Below are positions 1 through 7,691 of a stretch of 64,000 nucleotides of DNA, in pieces (position 1 is the stretch's first letter; each line of letters opens with the position of its first letter). The notes under the pieces were generated by a model. It was not told the origin of the DNA. It made no database searches and worked only from the letters and a program-made list of their open reading frames with translations. Made by a program: the position numbers and the translations under genes. Source of the stretch: Salinimicrobium sp963709775. GTDB taxonomy: Bacteria > Bacteroidota > Bacteroidia > Flavobacteriales > Flavobacteriaceae. The stretch spans positions 1 to 64,000 of the forward strand of contig CAVPXS010000010.1 in assembly GCA_963709775.1 (NCBI GenBank), read 5' to 3'.

Positions 1-452
1 TCCTGCGGTAGAGCTATTCATAGAGCTACGAACTCCAGATGACCGTATTCAGCCCATCGTCGATCAGAGCGATGAGTCGAGTCGATACGATGGTCTGCTC
101 GGATGAACGCATTAGGAGGCTACTCTTGGGTTTACGTCCCATGCCAATCAACTCGTCGTGACGAGCGAAAACACATCAAAGAAGGTGAGTTTCGTCGCTC
201 GAAGGCCACAGGATTTTTTGTCTCACTGACTGCGATACAGGACGGGATCACGTGTCGTGAACCTGTAGCGGCTCTCACAACCGATGTGCGAACTCGTCTT
301 CGTTCAAAAGCCCTCACTCCTCCAGTCGAAAGTCGCACTACATGGTGTAGGCGTTGCACCGGAATTACGTGTGTGTGTGTATACCTCGAAACGGGGGTCG
401 TTTGCCATCGCTAATTCCTTCCTGAAGTCCACGGAGGGCTACGGGCTTGCAG
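1..452. other. GC-rich stretch with no recognisable gene
   Basis: This is the left edge of the haloarchaea-like part. Short open frames exist on both strands (for example 103-414 plus), but their translations are Arg/Thr/Cys-rich with no family resemblance and look like GC-driven chance frames. No RNA gene or clear promoter was recognised. It lies downstream of the LarA-like gene, which ends at 453. Confidence 0.5.
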
Positions 453-1699
453 TCACTCGGTAAACGTCCCGGCCTCGAAGGAGAGTGGTTCGAGCGGGCC
501 GACCGAGAGCGCCTCTCGGTCCTTCAACTCGCGGGCGACCGGTTCCGAGACGAGCAGGCTGTCCGGTTCCATGGTGTTCTCGATACGCGCTACCCGCAGG
601 TCACTCGGGTCGGCGACGCCCGTGGTCGAACACGCGAGGACCAGGGGGGTCAGGTCGTCCGGAACCACGAACGGAAGTCGTGCCCGGCTAGGTTCGCCGC
701 TGGTCACGATGTTGGTGTACAGGTCCTCGAAATCGAGTGCCTCGACGGCGTTCCGGTGGACGAAGTCGGCGAGCCCAATCCCGAGTCCGTTGCCGTGTGA
801 CGCCGGCGTGATCGACCGGACGTAGATCCGGGTGATGCTCGGGGAATCGGGTTCGCGCTCGCCGTGAAAACGTACCCGGCCAACCACGTTAGTGTCCATC
901 CGAGTCCCCGAGACGTCTTTCCCAATCTCGTCGAGCACCAGCAGATCGAGGTCGTCGACCGGAAGCATCGGGAGTTCTTCGCGAGCGCGTTCGAGGAGTT
1001 CGGGTTCGCGATCGGGGATGCGGTCGGCGGGGACGCCCTCGATCACCGCCGCCCGGTCGGCGGCGTTCTCGACCAGCGCGACCCCGCCGACGACACATTC
1101 GTCGATGATCGGCCGGGCGCGCTCCTCGATGACGTCGCTGAAATCCGCCGCGAGACCCGCGTTGTGGAGCGACTCCGCACCGCGGCGCTTCCCGAGCCCG
1201 ATCACCGCCATCTTACAGAGGCCACTCTCCACGGGGCCGTGGAAATCGGTGTGGGGTTTGACGCGGTTCGCGAGCACGACGCCATCCGCAGCCAGCGCGT
1301 CGTCGGCGACGTAGACCGGGCGGCCGAGCGAGTCCTCACCGATCTCGGAGAGTCCATCGACGAACGGATCGGACAGCCAATCCGGTCTTCGGTGACGCCG
1401 AGTGATTCGAGCGTCTCGCGCTGGCCGTCGGCGGTTGCGCCGCCGTGTGAGCCCATCGCCGGCATCACGAACGGCTCGAAGTCTCGATCACTGAGTCCAT
1501 CGACTAGCCCCGCGAGTAGGGCAGGCATATCGTGAACCCCACGGCTTCCCGCAGTGACTGCGATTTCGGCACCTGACTCCAGCGAATCGAGATCGAGGTT
1601 CTCGACCGCCTCGTGACCCGCGGCTTCGACGTCGTCAATCGAATCGAGGTCGCGTTCGCGGCGAACGCGGGCGAATCGGGGGAGGTCGTCGCGCGTCAC
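453..1699 (-). pseudogene. LarA-like / DUF2088 (lactate racemase N-terminal domain) protein, frameshifted
   Basis: Two overlapping frames make one protein of about 415 aa. The N-terminal part (1699 to about 1355) contains PAMGSHGGAT and LGVTEDRIGCPIRSSMD; the C-terminal part (about 1355 to 453) begins around LGRPVYVADD and has NRVKPHTDF, the conserved LarA-family segment. One base is missing near 1355-1365, probably a CC read as C after codons for S-M-D. Known relatives are the nickel-pincer lactate racemase LarA and other 2-hydroxyacid racemases or epimerases; the substrate here is unknown. The start at 1699 is GTG, and a frame reading LDFPDADT just upstream suggests the true start may be near 1747 with a further indel. 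It is last of three same-strand genes, after pdxA. Whether the break is real or a sequencing error is open. Confidence 0.75.
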
Positions 1700-1741
1700 G
1701 TCGTTGGCTGCCCGCAGTGTCGGCGTCGGGGAAGTCGAGAT

Positions 1742-2777
1742 TCACGCGGGCTCACCCCGACCTTCGGCGCTGTTTTGGCTACTGGCCATCTCCGTGGCCA
1801 CCCTCACGGCATCGATCAGGCTCGCCTCGCTCGCGATTCCCTCGCCCGCGATGTCGAACGCGGTACCGTGGTCGACGCTAGTCCGCACGATCGGGAGACC
1901 GATGGTGACGTTGACCCGCTCACCGCGCCACCACCCTGAAAGCCGAGCATCTTGATCGGGATGTGCCCCTGGTCGTGGTACATCGAGACGACGCAGTCGG
2001 CGTCGCCACGGGCGGCCCGGACGTAGACCGTATCCGGCGATTCCGGCCCGAACGCATCGATTCCCTCCTCGCGAGCACGGGCGACTGCAGGTTCAATCTC
2101 GGTTTCTTCGGTTTCTCCGAGTAGCCCGCCGTCGCTGGCATGGGGGTTGAGTCCTGCCACTGCGACGGTTGGGTCGGCGAGACCGAGGTCCGAGAGCGCC
2201 GCATCGGTCACCCGGATCGTCTCCAGCACCGCCGTCTCGGTGACGAGGTCGCAGGCTTCGGAGAGCGGAACGTGGGTGCTGACGTGGCTCACCCGGAGTT
2301 CGTCCTCGATCAGCATCATCGAGTAGTTCTCGGTGTCGGTGGCGTCGGCGAGCAGCCCGGTGTGGCCGGCGTGCTCGCTCCCCGCGAGCGCGGTCGCCTG
2401 TTTGTTGATCGGGGCCGTCGTCATCGCGTCTATCGAGTCATTCAGAGCGAGGTCGATCGCGCGCTCGACGTACGCGAGGCTGGCCTGTCCGTAGGCTTCT
2501 CGGACTACACCTCGGTCGAGGTTCCGACGTTGTCGAGGTCGACAACGGGGATCCGGTCGGCAGCGAACGTGGCATCCGCCGGCGTGTTGACACATTCGAC
2601 GCCAAGGTCCGACTCACAGATACGACACGCTGCTTCGAGCACGCCCGCGTCGCCGATCACGACGGGATCCGCGATCTCCCGTAGCGCGCGATAGCCCTTT
2701 ACCAGTATCTCCGGGCCGATGCCGGCCGGATCACCCATCGTGACCCCGACCGTGGGTCGGTTAGTCATCGTCGCCAC
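1742..2777 (-). pseudogene. PdxA-family 4-phosphohydroxy-acid dehydrogenase, frameshifted twice
   Basis: Three frames join into a 345-aa PdxA-family protein, a normal length for the family. The N-terminus has VGVTMGDPAGIGPEI; the middle has TTAPINKQA and EHAGHTGLLAD; the end has NPHASDGG and SMYHDQGHIPIK, the metal-binding His/Asp segments of PdxA. Frame breaks lie at about 2520 (GGG probably read as GG) and about 1930 (GGGG read as GGG); correcting both restores 346 codons exactly. PdxA oxidises 4-phosphohydroxy-L-threonine in B6 synthesis, but PdxA2 paralogues beside DUF1537 kinases act on 4-phospho-D-threonate or erythronate. The neighbour here favours the sugar-acid role (inference). An internal ATG at 2768 overlaps the stop of the upstream kinase, so translational coupling is likely. 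Confidence 0.8.
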
Positions 2778-3380
2778 TGAGGGATTCCAGACAGTTAATC
2801 ACTGTCGACGGGGAGCCGAACCCGCCGGCTTTCGTGACGAGCGCCAGTCCGTCAGCGGGGCCGCCCGCAATCCGGCTCCGAGGGAAACCGGTCTCGACCG
2901 CCTCGCCCGAGAGCACGAGTTCGGCGGCGTCGAGCGCGTCGAGCACCGCCATCGCCACATCGCCGCCGGTGACGAACAGCCCGTTCGCAGACCCGACGGC
3001 TCGATGGGCGCTCACAGCGAGCGCGCATGCGACCCGGTCACGGATCGCGGATTCGGTGAGATCGTTCTTGTGGCCGACCGCGAGCGTCCGCTCGACCGCC
3101 GATCGGTCGGGAGCGGCGGTGACGACCGTCGACTCGCCGTTCGCGAGCCGCTCTATGGCGCGTTCGCCCATTCGAAGACCCGCTCGTTCGGGATCGGCGA
3201 GCAGCGTCTCGGGGTCGAACGAGAGCAGTTGGTCGTCGGGGAGCGCGGCCAACTGCTGGAGGGTCGTCTCGCTGACGCTGCCGATGATCCCGAGTGCGCC
3301 GCCGTTGGTTGGTGGGTCAGTCACTGATGGTTCGGCTGTCGGTTCGTCCGGGCCATCGGGCACCGCGACCGCCTCCGCGA
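2761..3380 (-). CDS. Four-carbon acid-sugar kinase (DUF1537/OtnK-DtnK family), C-terminal fragment
   Basis: About 205 residues of the C-terminal nucleotide-binding domain of a DUF1537 kinase. Visible hallmarks are LGIIGSVSETTLQQL, LFVTGGDVAMAVLDAL and a terminal VTKAGGFGSP. These kinases phosphorylate threonate, erythronate or similar acids, and the following PdxA-type enzyme oxidises the product. The N-terminal half is absent because the sequence switches at about 3380 to flavobacterial DNA. The stop overlaps the start of the pdxA-like gene. Composition is strongly GC-rich and acidic, unlike everything downstream of the join. The family call is firm; the exact substrate is unknown. Confidence 0.75.
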
Positions 3381-3390
3381 GACCAGCGTT
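3375..3390. other. Chimeric join between archaeal and flavobacterial DNA
   Basis: On the minus strand the deoxynucleoside kinase reads normally to NKMERWS and then turns abruptly into Gly/Arg-rich translation. In another frame the haloarchaeal kinase reads cleanly from just past the same point. GC content and codon use change sharply here. No IS end, tRNA or integrase sits at the join, so an assembly or amplification chimera is the simplest explanation. Confidence 0.8.
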
Positions 3391-3529
3391 CCATTTTGTT
3401 GTAGAAATCTTCCAGATATGGATTTTCCAGGACATCTTCATATTGAGCTTCCCAGTTAAAATGTTTTGCTAGTAATTTGGTAAGGGTGGTTTTTCCCGCC
3501 CCTATGTTTCCCGCAATGGCTACGTGCAT
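3380..3529 (-). CDS. Deoxynucleoside kinase, N-terminal 50 residues only
   Basis: The translation starts MHVAIAGNIGAGKTTLTKLL, with a P-loop (GNIGAGKTT, residues 7-15) typical of deoxyadenosine/deoxycytidine kinases of the dNK family. These phosphorylate salvaged deoxynucleosides in the cytoplasm; flavobacterial members are about 200 aa. Only the first 50 residues, ending MERWS, are present before the chimeric join removes the rest. The ATG at 3529 is supported by the usual MHVAIAGNIG start of relatives. Confidence 0.8.
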
Positions 3530-3788
3530 GTTCAGAGATTTTTGGCTGTTGATTTGGGAGCAGTGAAAACTCCGCCGGTAAATATAATGGAATTAGATTT
3601 TTTATTAAAAGTAAAATTGTGAAATGCTGAATAGTTAATTGAGGAATCAGAAAATGAATAGCTGAATTTTAAAAATTGAAGAAGAATTTCGAGCAGGGGA
3701 CTGTAAGATTTCAGCAAAGACGGCAAAGAAAATGGAATTGGTCGGAGATCTTTAAAACAACAGAAAGACCTTTAGATATTGGTGAAAA

Positions 3789-4154
3789 TTATATTCCCCT
3801 AAAAATTTCAGCAAGAGAGCAGTCTGCACATTTCGAGAACATCCAAAGACAGTCGATAAAATCTGTGATCATATGAAAAGCAAGTCCTATCATCACCAGT
3901 TTAATGATCCTGTGCTTAATAAAAACTGCTCCCAGGAAGTAAAACGGAATAATATATTCAGAATGCAGGGGATGGTAGCCTATCCCGCAACGTCCCGGCA
4001 TAAAAATGGGATCTGCAAAAACATGGTCAACATCCACCAGCATTGTCGCCAGTAAAATTAGCCATGCTTTTTTCCAGTTCTTCGGGTCGTACCAATAGGC
4101 AATGGCACCAATAAAGATGAAGTGGAGAAAATAATGTACCAGCGTTTGTAGCAT
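3789..4154 (-). CDS. Small multi-pass membrane protein (DUF6122-like)
   Basis: A 121-aa protein with about four hydrophobic helices and conserved-looking polar positions inside the membrane regions (LLATMLVDVDHVFADP near residues 35-50, HPLHSEY near 62-68, FHMITDFIDC near 95-104). The Asp/His pattern resembles small Bacteroidetes membrane proteins annotated DUF6122, distantly like YdjM-type membrane metal-dependent hydrolases. The function is unknown. It stands alone, with about 120 bp to the AraC gene upstream; the 260 bp between its stop and the kinase fragment is AT-rich and shows no gene. Confidence 0.6.
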   Translation of the reverse strand: MLQTLVHYFLHFIFIGAIAYWYDPKNWKKAWLILLATMLVDVDHVFADPIFMPGRCGIGYHPLHSEYIIPFYFLGAVFIKHRIIKLVMIGLAFHMITDFIDCLWMFSKCADCSLAEIFRGI

Positions 4155-4276
4155 TCAGAAGGATTCTTTGAACCGGGATTTGGCTTCGAATTTCGGTGCA
4201 AAGTTACACTTAATTCTATTTAGTGATCGATCGTTGGAAACAGCTGTTTGCGGAGGTGAGGAACGAAATGCCGGGG

Positions 4277-5194
4277 TTATCCCATAAGGTTCCGGGATTC
4301 TTTCCGGAAGCTATTCGGGGTGGTGTTTTCTAAACGCTTGAACAGGCGGGTGAAATAGCTGGGATTATTGAAGCCCGATTGAAATGCAATTTCTGCAAGG
4401 CTCATCCTCGAGTTCTTTATTAGATCTTTCGCCAGTTTTATTCGTTGTCCATTGAGAAAATCCACAGGGCTCACTCCAAAAGTATTTTTGAAGGTCCTGT
4501 AAAAATGGGAACTGCTCATGCAGGCGATATTTGCTAATTTATCTACGGTAATATTATCCTTAAGATTTTCCTTCATGTACTTGACAATATAGGCCATCCG
4601 GTTGTTCTCGAAAAGAGCGGGGTCATTTATAAAAACACTTTTGGCACGTGATTGCAGGAGCCTAAGAATTAACTCCTTCAGCATAAGATCCAGTAAAGCA
4701 TCTTTTGCAACATTGTCACTTAAAAAAGTCTGGAAAATTCGCTTCAGGACAAATTGTACGTGTTCATTGTTCTCTAAATGAATAGAGGTTTCATCTAAAC
4801 TGTGTTGATCATTCTCATAATCGATCCGCGTTTTGGTGTTGAAGAAATCTACAGTTTCCTTTATCTTATCCGGATGTATCCCAAGAGCCAGGCAGCTGGT
4901 GGGGCTCCCGGCTGTTGCCACGGGAAAATCTATGATCATTTTTTCATTGGAGGGTAACACTACAGATTCTCCCGGAAAAAAATCAAAGGCCTTTCTTCCC
5001 TTTAAGTGCATCACCTTTTTACCCGTGAGCATGCTGGCAATAACAGGAAAGCCGAATTGAAGAGGAACCTTTTCTATCACCTGTCCCGTTTCAAAAACAT
5101 TTAGCTCGGCATAATCACCGCTATAAATGGTCCTGTTTTCCACGGCTGTGGTCAATTTTCGGGTGCTTTGATATTTTATCAGGTTATCATTCAA
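4277..5194 (-). CDS. AraC-family transcriptional regulator
   Basis: A 305-aa protein with an N-terminal cupin-like effector domain (about residues 20-190) and a C-terminal AraC DNA-binding domain (about 205-300) made of two helix-turn-helix units: LANIACMSSSHFYRTFKNTF and LAEIAFQSGFNNPSYFTRLF. The second unit ends with the usual P-x-x-[FY]-R (TPNSFRK). It is divergent from the aldehyde dehydrogenase at 5310 across a 115-bp AT-rich gap, so it probably controls that gene and itself, perhaps in response to an aldehyde or alcohol (inference from context). The overall fold call is firm; the ligand is unknown. Confidence 0.88.
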   Translation of the reverse strand: MNDNLIKYQSTRKLTTAVENRTIYSGDYAELNVFETGQVIEKVPLQFGFPVIASMLTGKKVMHLKGRKAFDFFPGESVVLPSNEKMIIDFPVATAGSPTSCLALGIHPDKIKETVDFFNTKTRIDYENDQHSLDETSIHLENNEHVQFVLKRIFQTFLSDNVAKDALLDLMLKELILRLLQSRAKSVFINDPALFENNRMAYIVKYMKENLKDNITVDKLANIACMSSSHFYRTFKNTFGVSPVDFLNGQRIKLAKDLIKNSRMSLAEIAFQSGFNNPSYFTRLFKRLENTTPNSFRKESRNLMG

Positions 5195-5309
5195 TTGAGT
5201 CAGTTCTTATCAATGTGATAGTATTGTGATAGTTTAAAATAGATATGTTCATTTTATAAACACTTTAAATATAGATATTTAAAAATATAAAATAGAAAAA
5301 ATATCAGAT

Positions 5310-6809
5310 ATGAGTTATTCCAAACCAAAATTTAAGGACAAGTACCACAACTTTATCAACGGTAAATTTGAAGCTCCTGTTGATGGGCAATTTTTTGAAA
5401 ATCCTTCCCCTATTGACAATAAAATTCTGGCGGAATATCCTCGTTCCAATGAAAAGGATTTAAAACTGGCACTTGATGCGGCACATGCTGCAAAAGATGC
5501 CTGGGGTAAAACTTCTGTGGCAGAACGGTCTGCTCTCCTGAACAAAATTGCCGATGTGATCCAGGAGAACCTGGAAGAATTTGCTCAAATGGATACTGCC
5601 GACAACGGGAAGTCTATTCGTGAAACAATCAATGCAGACATTCCTTTAGCAGTGGATCATTTCAGGTATTTTGCTTCTGTAATAAGGGCGGAAGAAGGCA
5701 CGGCTACAGAATTAAATGAACACACGCTTTCCCTTATCATTCGGGAGCCGCTTGGAGTTGTGGCGCAGATCATTCCGTGGAATTTCCCAATGTTAATGCT
5801 CGCGTGGAAGGTGGCAGGTGCATTGGCAGCCGGGAACTGTGTAATATTAAAACCTGCAGAGCAAACTCCGGCATCGGCGACTCTTTTTGCTGAGAAAACA
5901 GCAGATATTCTACCTCCGGGGGTTCTGAATGTTTTACATGGTTTTGGACCCGAAATAGGTAAGCCTCTGGCTTCGAGTCCGCGGGTCGATAAAGTGGCGT
6001 TCACGGGGGAAACCACCACGGGACAACTTATCATGCAGTATGCTTCCAAGAACCTGAACCCGGTCACCATGGAACTGGGAGGGAAATCCCCGAATATCTT
6101 TTTCAGTTCAATAATGGATCATGATGATGAGTTTCTTGATAAATGTATAGAAGGTGCGGTACTGTTCGCTTTTAATCAGGGGGAGGTTTGTACGGCTCCT
6201 TCCAGGCTGTTGATCCAGGAGGATATTTATGATGCCTTTATTAAAAAGGTGATAGACAGGGTGAATGCTATAAAAATGGGTGATCCTTTTGATGAGAATA
6301 CCATGATGGGGGCGCAGGCTTCGAATGACCAGTATGAAAAGATCCTGTCCTATATTCAGATTGGAAAAGATGAAGGCGCCGAAGTCCTGGCAGGGGGAGA
6401 AGCAGCTAAACTCGACGGAGATCTCGCCGACGGATTCTACATCAAACCCACGCTTCTAAAAGGGCATAATAAGATGAGGGTTTTCCAGGAAGAGATTTTT
6501 GGCCCGGTGGTCGCTGTATGTACCTTCAAAGATGAAGCAGAAGCCATTGAGATCGCAAACGATACCATGTATGGTCTTGGCGCGGGCGTATGGACGCGTG
6601 ATGCCCACCAGCTCTACCAGGTGCCAAGAGCTATTAAAGCCGGACGGGTATGGGTAAATTGCTATCACGATTATCCTGCACATGCGCCGTTTGGCGGTTA
6701 CAAGAAATCGGGCTTCGGAAGGGAAAATCATTTAATGATGTTGAACCACTACAGGCAAACCAAGAATATGCTTATTTCCTATGACAAAAATAAGCTTGGG
6801 TTCTTTTAA
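5310..6809 (+). CDS. NAD(P)-dependent aldehyde dehydrogenase (ExaC/AldB type)
   Basis: A full-length 499-aa cytoplasmic aldehyde dehydrogenase. Key residues are visible: Asn158 in PWNFP, Lys181 in KPAEQTP, the FTGETTTG nucleotide loop at 231-238, the general base Glu255 in MELGGKSPN and the catalytic Cys294 in NQGEVCTAPSR. The GEVC context resembles ExaC/AldB acetaldehyde dehydrogenases. It oxidises an aldehyde to the acid with reduction of NAD(P). It is followed after 9 bp by a DUF779 gene, a partner often seen with this subfamily, and preceded by the divergent AraC regulator, so the three form one functional unit. Exact substrate not readable from sequence. Confidence 0.93.
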   Translation: MSYSKPKFKDKYHNFINGKFEAPVDGQFFENPSPIDNKILAEYPRSNEKDLKLALDAAHAAKDAWGKTSVAERSALLNKIADVIQENLEEFAQMDTADNGKSIRETINADIPLAVDHFRYFASVIRAEEGTATELNEHTLSLIIREPLGVVAQIIPWNFPMLMLAWKVAGALAAGNCVILKPAEQTPASATLFAEKTADILPPGVLNVLHGFGPEIGKPLASSPRVDKVAFTGETTTGQLIMQYASKNLNPVTMELGGKSPNIFFSSIMDHDDEFLDKCIEGAVLFAFNQGEVCTAPSRLLIQEDIYDAFIKKVIDRVNAIKMGDPFDENTMMGAQASNDQYEKILSYIQIGKDEGAEVLAGGEAAKLDGDLADGFYIKPTLLKGHNKMRVFQEEIFGPVVAVCTFKDEAEAIEIANDTMYGLGAGVWTRDAHQLYQVPRAIKAGRVWVNCYHDYPAHAPFGGYKKSGFGRENHLMMLNHYRQTKNMLISYDKNKLGFF

Positions 6810-6818
6810 AAATAAGTC

Positions 6819-7184
6819 ATGGCAGATCATAAAAGAGTAGAAATCACCGAAGAGGCAGCGCAGGTTGTGCAGCAACTAAGGGAACAGCATGGGGAATTGA
6901 TCTTCCATCAAAGCGGCGGCTGTTGTGATGGTTCTTCTCCCATGCTGCTTCCAAAAGAGGATTTTTACCTGGATGATAATGATATCCTGCTGGGGGAAGT
7001 TGCCGGAATCCCTTTTTATATGAGCCATGACCAGTTTGAGTATTGGAAACATACCCATCTCACGGTGGATATTACCACCGGGAGAGGTTCAAGTTTTTCA
7101 CTGGAGATCCCTCTCGGGAAAAGATTTTTGACAAAGTCGAGAATGCTTACCGAAGAGGAGGCAAAATTCCTGAACCCCGGGTAG
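6819..7184 (+). CDS. DUF779 family protein
   Basis: A 121-aa protein matching the DUF779 family, with the characteristic Cys pair in HQSGGCCDGSSPM (about residues 30-42) and the later GIPFYMSHDQFEYWKHTHL block. The biochemical role is not established; genes of this family repeatedly sit next to ExaC-type aldehyde dehydrogenases and quinone or zinc alcohol dehydrogenases. It starts 9 bp after the dehydrogenase stop, so it is cotranscribed. The paired cysteines suggest metal binding or redox function (inference). A terminator follows at 7234. Confidence 0.85.
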   Translation: MADHKRVEITEEAAQVVQQLREQHGELIFHQSGGCCDGSSPMLLPKEDFYLDDNDILLGEVAGIPFYMSHDQFEYWKHTHLTVDITTGRGSSFSLEIPLGKRFLTKSRMLTEEEAKFLNPG

Positions 7185-7233
7185 GAATAATATTTTCTAC
7201 CGCCCATCAGGTTTCTTGTTTCTCCATTATTTC

Positions 7234-7262
7234 CCCGGGCCTTTTAGGCTCGGGTTTTTTGT
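7234..7262 (+). terminator. Intrinsic terminator after the DUF779 gene
   Basis: An imperfect stem (CCCGGGCC with GGCTCGGG, loop TTTTA) is followed by a run of six or more T. It lies 50 bp past the DUF779 stop and would end the aldehyde dehydrogenase transcript. Confidence 0.75.
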
Positions 7263-7591
7263 TTTTGTTCGTGATGAAACCGGGAATATCTGTCGCCCCT
7301 CTGGGTGCTACCGATATGCCGCCCCTCCGGGGCTCTTGATCTGTCGCCCTGCGACTCTTGATCCCGGGGTATTGAGGAAACCCTGGGCTATAAATATGTC
7401 GCCCCTCTGGGGCTTTTTATTTATCCCCTCCTCCGGAGGGGTGCCCGCAGGGTGGGGTGGGTGTAGACTGGATTTCAAAGAGATCCTGAAACAAGTTCAG
7501 GATGACAGGTGGAAGTAAGAAAGGTGGTTTCAAAGAGATCCTGAAACAAGTTCAGGATGACGGGTAGGAACCGAAATCCAAAGAATCGGAA

Positions 7592-7628
7592 AAAAAAAGC
7601 CGAAATCCAAAGGATTCCGGCTTTTTAA
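7592..7628. terminator. Bidirectional terminator
   Basis: The stem AAAAAGCCG/CGGCTTTTT contains an inner AATCC/GGATT stem, flanked by A-runs on the left and T-runs on the right. It can end the minus-strand amidohydrolase transcript (stop at 7692) and also plus-strand readthrough. Confidence 0.7.
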
Positions 7629-7691
7629 TTCAATAAAGTCTAAATTCTAACAGCGCAGCGGTCTAACATCTAGCAGCGCCAGCGGTCTATT

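Larger units (their letters stand above)
7185..7691. repeat. Intergenic region built of dispersed Bacteroidetes repeats
   Basis: There is no gene here. It contains several copies of a CCCCTCCGGGGCT-type motif (about 7290-7420), two copies of GATCCTGAAACAAGTTCAGG (about 7482-7503 and 7537-7559), and inverted repeats acting as terminators. Such modules recur between genes throughout flavobacterial genomes. Short frames crossing them (7043-7518) have no credible protein features. Confidence 0.7.

Noticed and set aside
103..414. Open frame of 103 codons at the left edge
   Set aside because: Arg/Thr/Cys-rich, no family resemblance, overlaps an opposite frame; likely chance in GC-rich DNA.
3375..3390. 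Recent lateral transfer from a haloarchaeon into the flavobacterium
   Set aside because: Both genes at the join are cut with no mobile-element marks; chimera is simpler.
3532..3876. Short frames between the kinase fragment and the DUF6122-like gene
   Set aside because: Low-complexity AT-rich translations with no start signal; the 3676-3876 frame is antisense to the membrane-protein gene end.
7043..7518. Plus-strand frames after the DUF779 gene
   Set aside because: They run through dispersed repeats and a terminator and show no domain or signal features.
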